The position numbers and the translations under genes are program-made. Shown piece after piece: positions 1-9,945 of a stretch of DNA of 64,000 nt (position 1 is its first letter; each line of letters opens with the position of its first letter). This stretch comes from Anticarsia gemmatalis (lineage: Eukaryota > Arthropoda > Insecta > Lepidoptera > Erebidae), in contig NC_134758.1 of the NCBI RefSeq assembly GCF_050436995.1, positions 558,001 through 622,000 on the forward strand, given 5' to 3'. Under the pieces are notes generated by a model. That model searched no databases. It had not been told where the DNA came from and was given only the letters and a program-made list of their open reading frames with translations.

Positions 1-297
1 TAAGCTTTATTATTTGTACACTCACACCACTCTCACCAGGAAAGTAACACCATTAAATAGGTAAGGAGTTATTATACCTAGCACATTAAAATGGCCCTGG
101 AGCTGAATAACAACTGGCATCACAGCTATAGTCTGAAATAAATATTGGCAAGTATATAGCACTAATAAAATACAAAATATTTTAAAATTTTGTTCAATTT
201 TCACATCTACTCTATCTTCCTCATTGAAAATTAAGTATTCATTCGCCCAATTAAATTCCTATTTGACCAAGAAATTTCAAGGTATGTATCTCGACAG

Positions 298-466
298 GTA
301 CTGCTACCAGAGCTACCTGGACTTCCACCGTTGCCAGAAGGTCCGCGGTGAGAAGTACGAGCCCTGCTACTACTTCCAGCGCGTGTTCAAGTCCCTCTGC
401 CCCAACGAGTGGGTCGAGAAGTGGGACACCCAGCGCGGCGATGGCAACTTCCCCGGCAGAATCTAA
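298..466 (+). CDS. COX6B: Cytochrome c oxidase subunit 6B, last exon (5' partial)
   Basis: This is the terminal coding exon of the small intermembrane-space subunit VIb of respiratory complex IV, which lies at the dimer interface. The exon opens after an AG at 296-297, supplying the last base of an arginine codon. It then reads YCYQSYLDFHRC, a C-x9-C motif, and C-x10-C (CYYFQRVFKSLC). It ends EKWDTQRGDGNFPGRI with stop at 464-466. These are the twin helical cysteine motifs and the FPG(R/K)I tail of the family. The upstream exon (usually ending ...PNQNQT) is not in the first 297 bases, so it lies left of the window. Bases 1-297 are therefore intron with no other support. The open frame continues upstream to an ATG at 224, but those residues do not fit COX6B, so I do not use that start. 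The next gene is a paralogue transcribed convergently. Confidence 0.9.
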
Positions 467-535
467 AGTATTCCAGTCAACATGTTAATTTAATGCGAGT
501 TTTTATTTAATAGGCATCAATATGTGATTTAGGAA

Positions 536-541
536 AATAAA
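536..541 (+). terminator. Polyadenylation signal of COX6B
   Basis: AATAAA lies 70 bases after the COX6B stop, a normal distance for a short housekeeping 3' UTR. Confidence 0.6.
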
Positions 542-640
542 TGAGTTGATTCCAAGTTTTTAGTTTCATTTCCAGCCTACTAGGAATGATAAGGAATGGT
601 TTTAGTCAATATACTTCTTCGGGCGTTAGGGGAGAAAAAC

Positions 641-673
641 ATCCCAGTAGTTCCTTAATGGAACTGCTGGGAT
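641..673. repeat. Hairpin between convergent COX6B genes
   Basis: A 14-bp inverted repeat has arms 641-654 and 660-673 (atcccagtagttcc against ggaactgctgggat), one G-T-type mismatch and a 5-base loop. It lies in the 342-bp gap between the canonical COX6B stop and the 3' end of the convergent paralogue. It could be a remnant of a short inverted-repeat element or an RNA hairpin in one of the 3' UTRs. The rest of 467-808 shows nothing else. Confidence 0.5.
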
Positions 674-808
674 ACCGCCATTAACTGAGGGCTAGGCAAT
701 GGTAACAGAACCTTACCTGTGAAATCTTTAAAGCCAAGATAATTACTAAAACTCAGATAGGACCAAGGAAATCGTATATTTCTTATCGACACGTTAAATC
801 TATGCATT

Positions 809-1275
809 TCATCGCCGGCAGCCAGGAAACGCCCCTTTAGATTTCTGTCTTTCCCACTTTTGTATCCAGAATTTAGGACAGATGGCTTCGAAGTATCGTT
901 TGAATATTAAACAGTCGTCGTCATCAGCTCCCAGTATTCGTCGACAGTGGTAATAGTCGCAGAAGTTATCGTAGCACGCCCTGCAATATGAAAAGTTAGA
1001 AAATGTACACTGACCAACTATCAACTCTAATCAACGTTTCAATGTCCCTATTGCGATAAAAGATAGGTAGGTACTTTGGAGTTATCGTACGTATGTCCCT
1101 GTGAATGAGTATCTTTAGCTAGGAAGATTGTCTTTATGAAACCTACCATTGATTAAGTTATACTACTTATGATCTACAATATCGTAACGTTAAGGAACGG
1201 TAATACTTACTTTGTTTGATTTTGAAATGGATAACGTGGGTCGATTCTTTGAGTTTTAAATTCCCGGTGACTCAT
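809..1275 (-). CDS. Divergent COX6B paralogue A (two exons)
   Basis: Exon 1 runs 1275-1211, starting MSHREFKTQRIDPRYPFQNQT and ending at a gtaagt donor. Exon 2 runs 980-809, after a ttgcag acceptor. The join gives a 78-residue protein with the whole COX6B fold: the DPRYPFQNQT segment, C-x9-C (CYDNFCDYYHC), C-x10-C (CLIFKRYFEAIC) and an AFPG tail. By family knowledge it should be a mitochondrial intermembrane-space complex IV subunit or a tissue-specific isoform. It differs from the canonical copy at many sites, has an aspartate run before the third motif cysteine, an extra cysteine inside the first motif, and ends GCRR rather than GRI. Exon phase matches the canonical gene, so it is a DNA duplicate and not a retrocopy. 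No close AATAAA was found for this strand. Confidence 0.88.
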
Positions 1276-2053
1276 TTTGTTATTATATTTTAATAAACAA
1301 AAGTGTAAAGCTTAAAAACTAAATAAACCTAATATTATTATCTACTTTAGAATTTTGTACAGTGTCATCAGCGTCATGTTTTTGACTAATAACGAATAGA
1401 CATTTTCTTTTTCTTAAACTATTCCGGTATACTACCGTAGCATTAAACCTCGTTGATAATATCCTATGTCTCTTGAGCTGCTTATCGATCGGGCAAGTAG
1501 GTGCCTACACTAATAGGTGTGTATGTTCGGAAAACGATCAATAACTGTCTGGCCTCTTGCCATGCGGATGCGAATTGCAGCGGGTTGGTACCTATATCAC
1601 ACTCTCGTACATTATTGAAGTTAAATGAATAAGAAAGATTTTAATAAATAAGAAGTAACTTGCAAAACGCCTGATTAAAACCTTATAGCTACCAGTCGTA
1701 CGAAAGAAAAACAAAAATTTTATAACAAAATGTATTTTATTTTTCACAAAAAGCAATAAGTAGGTATATAATCAAAATAATTCTTCATAAACATGAAAAA
1801 GTAAGCATACAATATCAGTTCTTATGGAAACTTAAAGGTGGAAAGAGTCATCAAAATTTTAGTGCCTAAATTTATTTTCAATTAGCTAATTAAGTACTTC
1901 TTCGATTTTGCACAGTCAACTAGAAAATAATTAGGTATCTTCTAATCCAAACCTTCAATATCTAGCCATTGCAAAATAGATAGAACTGAAACCGTACAAT
2001 TTAATTTCCAAAAACGTAAAATAGTGTTCTATATTACGTTGTAACACAAGAAT
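1276..2053. other. Spacer between the two COX6B paralogues
   Basis: AT-rich sequence with no open frame of note. It should contain the promoter of paralogue A (just right of 1275) and the 3' UTR of paralogue B. A minus-strand AATAAA (TTTATT on plus) at 1871-1876 lies about 180 bases past the paralogue B stop. Confidence 0.4.
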
Positions 2054-2599
2054 TTATATGGGTCCAGGAAAAGCCTGTTTTTCTCGTAATTCATTCCAGT
2101 GCTCAATCCAGAAGTTTGGACACAATGTTTCGAAGTATCGCTTGAATATCTTGCAGTCGTCGACTTCACCAAGCAGTCGCTGACATTTGTAGAAGTCACA
2201 ATAGTTGTGATAACATGCTCTGAAATAAAACGAATTAAAATAATTACTTATTTGACATCTTCAGAATTGATACCTACCTGCTTGCCATGCTTAGTGGTGA
2301 ATAAAAAAGAAAGTTTGTATAAAACGCACCTAATATATACACGGGTACCTACATGTTGATAACGTAATTTCAAGTTGAGGCTACCAAAAGTTTAAATAAT
2401 ATTATCTTTCTTTGCGCAACGAGCTTTCTTGCGAAACCTTGGAGTAGGCAAGTGTAGACGCTGGGGTGTCTACCCCAGCGTATGACAACGAGACTAGCCT
2501 TAGCTTTATAGTACAAATTGCCTTGGATACTCACACTGTTTGATTTGTAAATGGATAACGGGGATCAATCCGCTGCGTCCTGAATTCTTGGTCACACAT
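2054..2599 (-). CDS. Divergent COX6B paralogue B (two exons)
   Basis: Exon 1 runs 2599-2535 (MCDQEFRTQRIDPRYPFTNQT, gtgagt donor). Exon 2 runs 2219-2054 (ttcag acceptor, stop at 2054-2056). The product is 76 residues. It carries C-x9-C (CYHNYCDFYKC), a one-residue-shorter linker, C-x10-C (CKIFKRYFETLC) and ends AFPGPI. Exon structure, phase and the N-terminal TQRIDPRYPF segment are shared with paralogue A next door. The two are therefore tandem duplicates, closer to each other than to the canonical gene. Both have an additional cysteine six residues after the first. The frame is intact with no sign of decay. The likely role is an alternative, perhaps testis- or stage-specific, complex IV subunit; that is inference. 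Confidence 0.88.
2458..2481. repeat. Perfect 10-bp hairpin in COX6B paralogue B intron
   Basis: Arms acgctggggt and accccagcgt are separated by a 4-base loop. It lies in the intron of paralogue B in otherwise AT-rich sequence. Confidence 0.5.
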
Positions 2600-3728
2600 T
2601 GTTATTCCTTTTCGTTGTCAAATTAAAAGATATATTAAGCAGTAAAATAAAAATAATGCAAATGGGCGGAAAACCGAAAATAGAAAAACAAAAGACAAAA
2701 ATAAGATGTCAAAACCCAACTTTTTAAACAGGTACCTACAATAGATCCAGAGAAAGCAGTTGGCAGTTATATGTATAGTAGTAGAGAACCTTATTGGTCT
2801 TCAAGTTAAAATAAAATAAATTAATCTCAAAAGCATATAAGATAAGACTGTGTGGATGGCAAATATAAAGCCTTCCTCTCTAATATCCTGTAATCTCGGT
2901 TCTCAAGAAGTGTTGTTAAAGTATACCCTCTAGCTGGCTAAAAAGTCTACTTAGTAAAGTAGTCCTCTATTGTAAACTGTACAGGTAAATAGAAAAAATA
3001 TACTGGGACGTCTATTTAAGAAGACTTTTATTAGCTGCCATTATTCCACTATAAATTAGGTACAGAAAACCAACTAATGTACCTAAACAGATAATAAAAA
3101 ATCCATAAATTCAAAAATTTACAATAATGTAGAAGGATATCAATTATATTTTAAATAAGGATAATTACAATAAAAATATTTACAATTTATACCACACCAA
3201 TGTTTAAACTAGGAGGAAAACATGAGGATATGTTAACAACGTTTGTCATTTAAGCTATAAATAAAATGTAGTACAATGTAGAATAATACACCATTCAGGT
3301 AACAGCAACATCTCAAGCATAAGAAATAACGCTTTTTCATGCCCTGTAAAATCGAGATTATGAATGCTCTGCTGTCTTCTTTAAATAAGCAACTAAATGT
3401 AAATTAACTTGAATTCACTATGGTCTTATTTTGACTGAACCCACATTATTTGAAATTATCAATCCTAAATGATTCGTGTTCATATAAACCCACTTCAAAT
3501 AGGGGTTTCATTTTCCCATGAAAAGTACTAAAAAAAAATGTTTTTCGACTGCTCACACATCATCATCTGATTCCAAACCAAGCAAACCTTGTACTATGGC
3601 AACCAGACGAACAACATTCGGACTAGACTTTATCCCTCTCAATAAAAAAGTACTCTTTCATCACCTTTTCCCATTACAGTGTATTATTCCACATCATACA
3701 TATAATACTATCAGTACAATAAGACTAT
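2600..3728. other. Promoter side of paralogue B and 3' region of the ORP-like gene
   Basis: AT-rich sequence with no coding signal on either strand. I looked specifically for lipid-binding-domain exons continuing the ORP-like gene, including its EQVSHHPP signature, and saw none. Confidence 0.5.
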
Positions 3729-5701
3729 CTAATGGTTGTCGGTTTCGGAATGTTTGCTAGACACGCTGACAGTCGCGTACTGCTGCTGCCGGTGCAAGAT
3801 GCCTAAACACTGGAGAAGGCACTGCATACTGGCTGCTGATGTTGCCTAAAAAAGAAAGAAAAACAAATAAATATAGTCCCTGCTGCTTTTATGGTATATT
3901 TTCTTTATTTTAAAAAAAGATAACTCCCGCACTATTGCTCGTGAGTTCTGGCGTCTTTTACAAACATACAAATAATGGACACAAAGTACAATCAGACCCA
4001 AAAACAACTATTTATTGATCACACAAATAATTTAAAAAATTTATAATGTTTTCTATAGTTTAGAAGGTGCTTTAATTAGGCATGTAGTCACTGGGTTGCA
4101 TATGGTACTCACTGACTGCTAAAATCAACTAAAGATTGAGTTGTCCAACAACTATGAATAGCATATTAGTCTGTAAGAACCAAATAAAAACTTACTTTTA
4201 ATAATAGTAGATCAGGATCTGTGTGTGGGAATGGTGAGTCTGATGATTCTATACATCTTGCTAGTGCTGCATCACTGGAAATTAGAAATAACAAATGCTA
4301 TTACTTGAAAACTTCTAGAACTTGGATAATCAGTAATGAAATGGAATGACATCTCTTAATTGTACAGTATACACTGTATAAAATAGTACTCTCATTTACA
4401 TTAAGAACATTATAATAGGATATAATTAGTGGCCTTATCGCACAGAGACAATATCTTACAGACAACCATTGAGTGAAGACATGTTGATGCAATAAATAAT
4501 GGAGGGCTGGTTACAGTGTTAAAGAAAACTTGTAATCAGTATCAAACACTAGCAAATGCTGTGACTGCCAATATTACTTTATTTACCCCCGGTTTCTGAG
4601 AAACATTTAGAAATAGTTTATCTATTCAATAGTGTTATTTTGTATGAGTAGTAACGCTATTGAATAGATAAACTATTTAGAAACGGGGGGTTAGTGGGTC
4701 AAGGTAACTACATACCTGAGCTCTGTGGCCTGTAGCTGCTGTCTGGCTGATGCCATAGCATCATGAACTGCAAGCTGTTCTCTTGGCTGAAGAGGTGGAT
4801 TAGCACCCATTGCCTGAAAACAAAAATAACTATAAATTTTTGGACACTTCAAACTGAAAGCTGAGACTAAAAATTTCTTACTAAGCATTTTACAAGCACT
4901 ATGGGCTGCACAAAGAACAAACAAAACATTCTAATCTATTACTAATAGAAATGCTTTCTACTTTAAAATTTCAGTTATTTGTTTTCTCCATTCTGGCCAA
5001 TATTACACTACTCATGAGATAATGTTAAATAGTTACAGTACAATAATGATTTATTACCTTAGTATGTATCTCAGCAATAGCCCTCAGGCCATTAACCCAC
5101 TCCTGCCTGGCTCTGGCATCAGTAGCTCTCAGTTTGAGCATGTCTCCGGAAGCACAGTTGATTGTGAAGGTACGGGAGTCCTCATCACTTGGACAGATCA
5201 CTGCTGCTGCTAAATGAGCCTGGAATTCACAAGTTGAACATGCTTTAGGTGATATATACTTGTATATCTATGATAAAGAGTCTATATACATAGGTTAAAT
5301 TGTTTTAGTAGGTAGAGTCTATATTGCTCATAAATAATAAATCATATAGAATACCTAATAGAATAAAGAATGAGAATGACCCGTATGAAGTTCTCATCTG
5401 CTTTGGAGGCAATTATCACTGTCATAACAACATCTCTTAACTATTTAACATTATTTTGAAACCACGGCTACTTATATGTAGAGTAGAGTTATCAAACACT
5501 GTTAACTATATTTACCTCGCCTCTAGCCGGCTGTCCAGCAGGAATAGTATCTCCAGGTCCATCAAATAGGTAGTAGGACAGTACCCCAGTTTCAGGGTCC
5601 ACCGCGAACCATCGCTGCTGCCATCCTTTCACTACGTTTGTGTACTTGTACAACTGCCCAGATAGTGGCTTATGAGAACCTAGACCCACTGTTTTAATCA
5701 T
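3729..5701 (-). CDS. PH-domain protein related to ORP9/10/11, lacking the ORD
   Basis: There are five exons: 5701-5516, 5219-5058, 4813-4716, 4274-4196 and 3845-3729. All have GT-AG sites and compatible phases, giving 213 residues. Residues about 12-115 form a PH domain: LSGQLYKYTNVVKGWQQRWF, then RGEAHLAAAVICPSDEDSRTF and TDARARQEWVNGLRAI with the conserved helix tryptophan. The part after it (REQLAVHDAMASARQQLQ, SDAALARCIESSDSPF, DPDLLLLKATSAAS) matches the PH-to-ORD linker of ORP10/ORP11-type proteins. The protein then stops at SKHSETDNH, before any oxysterol-binding domain. A PH domain of this class would target Golgi or endosomal phosphoinositides. Without the ORD it cannot transfer lipid itself and may be an adaptor. 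It faces APLF head-to-head across 624 bp. It could also be one isoform of a longer gene, but no further exons are visible downstream. Confidence 0.83.
3940..4030 (-). repeat. SINE fragment in ORP-like intron 4
   Basis: The stretch cttttacaaacataca...acacaaagtacaatcagaccc matches, in reverse, the body of the tRNA-headed SINE at 28534-28740 and the copy near 58352. Only the part downstream of the tRNA head is preserved here. Confidence 0.6.
4586..4690. mobile_element. Short inverted-repeat element (MITE-like) in ORP-like intron 3
   Basis: The ends are ccccc-g-gtttct on the left and agaaac-gggggg on the right. Inner arms tagtttatctattcaatag and ctattgaatagataaacta flank a loop of about 14 bases. 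The left arm carries an extra segment of about 13 bases between the outer and inner blocks. The size and structure fit a nonautonomous inverted-repeat element. No coding capacity. Confidence 0.55.
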
Positions 5702-6325
5702 TTTTATTTATATTATAACGACGTAAACACTAAAGCAAAAAGTTCAGCAACATACAATAGATTTTTGACAGCCACCCTTAAACGTTTAATTACTCTATTT
5801 TATTCGAAACATGTTTAACAGCTGTAGTCGATACATTTTTGTTTTTAAGCCTTGTCCGTTATGAATTTACTTGTGTAAAACGAGTTTTTTACGACTTCTT
5901 TTGAATATTGCATAAAAATTTGTTGTTAGCACAAGAGAAGTTTGGATATTTCATAACTAAACGCAGCTCATCAGCTGACACTGTCAATTGTTTGACATTG
6001 GCAGTTAGGACGAAAACACACTCTTGAATGAACGTTGATTGAATTCAAACAAACTACTTCAGAACTTAAAATACATGTGATTAAATGTTAGTCATTATTA
6101 ATTATATTATTACCATTTATACTCTAGTGCAGAAGACTGCAAGTTATCGTACATTTTTAATAGATTGTTTAGTCTAACCACGACCTAATTCAGTTTTGTT
6201 GACAAGTGACAAGTTTGAACAAGAAACAAGTCGTTGAGCGACGTTGTTTGTGATTAAATAATCCAAAATATTCTCACGGTGGTGTTGTTATTGTGTTATA
6301 TAAATGCAACGCAGAAGTAACTAAC
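5702..6325. promoter_or_regulatory. Shared upstream region of ORP-like gene and APLF
   Basis: This 624-bp interval between two divergent start codons must hold both promoters and 5' UTRs. I see no well-placed TATA box for either gene, in line with housekeeping promoters. The repeated tgacaagt/aacaag words near 6200-6230 sit just upstream of APLF. Confidence 0.5.
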
Positions 6326-9300
6326 ATGGTGTTTAAATTAATTCGCGTGGACGCACAAGAAGCGTCTAAAATACAGCTTGTAACCGGTAAACATATAATC
6401 GGTCGGGGAAAGTTTCTGCATGTAAGTATTATACTAAACTTCTATTATAATCATGATTATTTTAAGATTAATATAAAACCATGCAGTATATAACTAAAAC
6501 TTACTGTTTTTTCTCGTATAGGTATGTAGATTTATCTAACAGTTTCCGATTTCCCTATGAGTCATCGTTGCAGTAATACATACGGGTTTTTACAATCATG
6601 CATTATCTAAAGCTAAACTAGTTCGCTTGACTGACCTTTTATACTATTATCTATTGTAAATTTCAAATAATGTAGTATAAAAGTACTAATTAATAAACTG
6701 TTTTTCATAAATTATTTGTTGATATTTCAGGATGATGATTCAGATAAGCGTGTATCTAGAAACCATGCAGAGCTGGAAGTCACAGATGATACTGTCACAC
6801 TTAAATCAGTAAGAAATTTTGAATAATAATAGTAATTAGAAAGTATGGAGACTTCATGTCTTATATTTGTAAATTAAAATGGGCTTCACTTGCACACACA
6901 AATGCACATAAAATTTTTACAAGTCTCAGAAGTTAATTAGTGAGAATTTATAACAATATTTATTAATACAGTAACAAAAGTTTGATTATACAAGTTACAT
7001 GGTCAAGTCTGCTGAATTCCATGGAAATAAAAATTTATATCATTACAGCTACACCAAAACCCATGTTTCTACATAAAGAAGAACACAACAGACACAGAAA
7101 TACTTCAACAAAACAGTACAATATCTCTCAACAATGGTGACAAATTCGGATTAATACCGGACAACTTTTGGTATGAGGTCATACATTGTCCAGACATCCC
7201 AGAATCTCCTTTAGAAGTAAGCAAAGAGAATGAGGAAGTAGGAGATGGAGAAGTAAATGTAGAAAGAGAAGACAATAATGAACAAAAACGAGAAGACAAG
7301 GACAAAACGTCAGACAATGATGAAGCTATTGACTTTGATATGAGTGAAGACATTGAAGAACCTAATAGATCTGCTTCCCCATCATTATTAGGTAAGTGAT
7401 CATAATCTTAGCAATCTGAAACAGATAAGACAGACTGAGAGAGTAACTTTTGCATTTTAAATCTAGCACTATAAATTGGTGTGGTTTTAAACGATTACAT
7501 TGAATAAATCGCTTTTTGTCTGTTTCAACCAAATCTTTGGCATTAATAAATAATTTTTTAATTTAAATTTAGGTGCAGAACCAAATGCTCCAGTTGATCA
7601 AGAATCAACAGAAAGTTATAATCCTGACAATACTGTACAAAGACCGGCAACTCCAGAGCCACCAGCTGATGAAGATTCAACACAAAACTATAATGCTGAT
7701 GCCCAAAAACAAGGAACAGCCACTCCAAGCAAAAGAACTCATGACGCGATAGATTCCAGTCCAGTTGACGTAAAGAAAGTTAAAACTGAACCACAGACAC
7801 CTGAAGCAAAGGCTGGACCTAGCAATGATCAGGTTTTAAGAACAATTATATTTTTCTTTTGATATTTTTGCTGTTAAAACTATAGGCTGCGATTTTGCTA
7901 GACAACAGGTCTTTTTGATTAATAATAATGTCATTGATATACCAGCCAGCTACAGCCAACAGTAGTCTTGCAATAAATAGCTTATCTTGGGAATGCCCAA
8001 GGGCTTATCCTGCTATTCACCTAATAGGCATAGAGTGTCTAAATATATTAGCACCTTACTAACTGTTTTCGTCAAAAAGAAAAGAATCATTAATAAAATT
8101 GCTATGTAAATATACATTTGGAAGCTTACTAACTTGTTCTTGTGTAACTAACTAATCCTTATATTGACTACAACTAAACTAAAACCGTTTTAATACAATT
8201 TTTATCCATGTTATCTCTTAGACTAACATAATTTTAAAACCCACAGGTTGGATCTGATACAGATAGCAAAGATCAGAAACCAAACGTAGCTGCGCCCGCG
8301 TCGCCTCCCAAACCTGCCGCGCCCATGAGGGAACGGTGTTTGTATGGAGCCAACTGCTATAGGTAAGATTACTTGATATTTGCCTTCTTAATAAATATAT
8401 TATGCTAGGTCAATTTAGCTTGCACTTGCAGGGATGTTTATTGAAAAAATATAGATGTACCTTTCCTTACAATCCCTCCTACATCTTATTTAAATCTGTA
8501 GTTTTGTCGTCGAACATGATTCAAGTAGTTAATTTTTCCATAATAGATTATAGGTATTAAACACAAACAGTTCGTGGACGCAGACGCGTACATCTCCGTT
8601 ATAGTGTTTACTAATCAAAGTTTACTGCATAGGATATTTTTATTATTTAGTTGATATCACAAATTATTGTATTATTAAACTACTTTAAACTTATTTTACA
8701 GACGCAACCCGCAACACAAAGCGCAGTTCAGTCACCCTACAGACAGTGACTGGGGTGTGGGTCCACGTGGCATATGTCCTTACGGCGCTGCGTGTCGCAA
8801 GGCGGACCCCAGGCATTGGCAGCAGCATGAACACCCACCTGGGGTCAACCCGCCGGACCCCAACGCAAGGAGACCAGGTAAGGACCGCTTATTGGCATAA
8901 TTTTAAGGTTTAATTGGATATCAGCATGTTAGACAATAAAAAGCAATTATTTCTTGTACCAATCAGTGTAGATGATGATTTTAAAACAAAGTAGTGCACC
9001 CTGGCCTGTGAAGCTCTAGTTGTAAAACAAAACATAAAGTTAGTAGTGTACATTAGATGCATGAGTGTATTGGTTTATAGAATTTTTTGTGGAACTGTAG
9101 TTTGTATTGTTAGCTAGTTTTTTGGTCACAGTTTTGTCTGATATCAATTTTATGAAATAATCAGGCTCCAATCTGTAAATGCATGTCCCTTAGTATATAA
9201 ACTTGATATCTAAAATACTTCATTCTTTTTCACCAGGTATGCAAGTAGTCCAACGTAACGGAAACATATTCTACATAAACGCACATTCAGTCAACTTTTA

Positions 9301-9364
9301 CGATGATCACTTTCAAGTTGAAGACTCGGACGGCGACAGTGTCGATTATGATTACGAGTTCTAA
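6326..9364 (+). CDS. APLF: Aprataxin and PNK-like factor (FHA + two PBZ fingers)
   Basis: There are seven exons: 6326-6421, 6731-6808, 7049-7391, 7573-7832, 8247-8362, 8702-8877 and 9237-9364, coding for 398 residues. Residues 1-105 are an FHA domain with IIGRGKFL (24-31) and RVSRNHAEL (39-47), for binding CK2-phosphorylated XRCC1/XRCC4. Residues about 110-285 are an acidic, Ser/Thr-Pro-rich linker. Two PAR-binding zinc fingers follow: C290-x5-C296-x6-H303-x5-H309 (CLYGANCYR) and C323-x5-C329-x6-H336-x5-H342 (CPYGAACRK). These recruit the protein to poly(ADP-ribose) at DNA breaks. The tail DGDSVDYDYEF is acidic, like the histone-chaperone tail of the family. I chose the ATG at 6326 because it has a good context and leads straight into the FHA strand. 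A second terminal exon lies downstream (see 9441-9682). The gene is tail-to-tail with TSNAX. Confidence 0.9.
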
Positions 9365-9440
9365 TCGCTTTCATATCGAATAACAATCATGGTTACAGAG
9401 AGACGAGTATAATTTTTTAAATTAAGATTAATTTGATCAG

Positions 9441-9682
9441 GTCAGGGAAGGAAGCAAAGGAAACAAAGGAAACAAATCAGGAAAAGATCTTCGGATGACA
9501 GTGACAGTGGGGGCGATCAATCTGATTTGATAGTGACAGGAAAAAGGGCTCGAAAACCTATCGTAAAGGATTTATCTTTCGGCGATTCGGGGTCTGAAGA
9601 TGATCCATACCAAACGGATGAATCGGATGAGTGGCAGCCGTCGAGTGACGTCACTGACAGCCAGGATTTCTCTCAAAACTGA
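9441..9682 (+). CDS. APLF: Alternative last exon of APLF
   Basis: An exon opening after a tttgatcag acceptor is in the right phase (two bases completing a G codon) to be joined directly to exon 6 at 8877, skipping exon 7. It encodes QGRKQRKQRKQIRKRSS, then VTGKRARKP, then the acidic stretch DPYQTDESDEWQPSSD, and ends DFSQN with TGA at 9680-9682. That would give a 436-residue isoform with a nuclear-localisation-like basic patch plus an acidic tail. The frame is open for 80 codons and a polyadenylation signal lies 20 bases on. Both make a real exon likely. The stop in exon 7 means the two exons are alternatives, unless a cryptic donor in exon 7 (gtaacg at 9255) is used, which would also be in phase. 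Confidence 0.72.
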
Positions 9683-9701
9683 TATACTTACTTAAATTAT
9701 G

Positions 9702-9707
9702 AATAAA
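9702..9707 (+). terminator. Polyadenylation signal of APLF
   Basis: AATAAA 20 bases past the stop of the alternative last exon; it would serve both APLF isoforms. Confidence 0.6.
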
Positions 9708-9875
9708 AATGTTATTTTTTTATTAATGTACTTTAATTTTTATTTTTTTCTCATTACTTTTTTGTTGATTCGTAAGATTGGTTGGCCTATAGAATAGGAT
9801 TGTAGTAACTAGTTAGTATTACGCGAAATCACAAGGAACTGCGTTATGAGGCGTTACTGCCACGAGAGAAGGCAT

Positions 9876-9881
9876 TTTATT
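9876..9881 (-). terminator. Polyadenylation signal of TSNAX
   Basis: AATAAA on the minus strand, 65 bases past the TSNAX stop. The two convergent genes APLF and TSNAX thus end within about 170 bases of each other without obvious overlap. Confidence 0.6.
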
Positions 9882-9945
9882 TTGATGTAAAATAAAACTG
9901 AATAAAATGATTTGAAGCTTATATTATTATTTAACATAACAGTCT

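Noticed and set aside
224..297. A COX6B start at the ATG at 224
   Set aside because: The 24 residues before the splice acceptor do not resemble COX6B, and the conserved N-terminal segment is missing. It is intron read as coding.
2099..2359. A plus-strand 86-codon frame over COX6B paralogue B
   Set aside because: It is the antisense shadow of exon 2 of the minus-strand gene.
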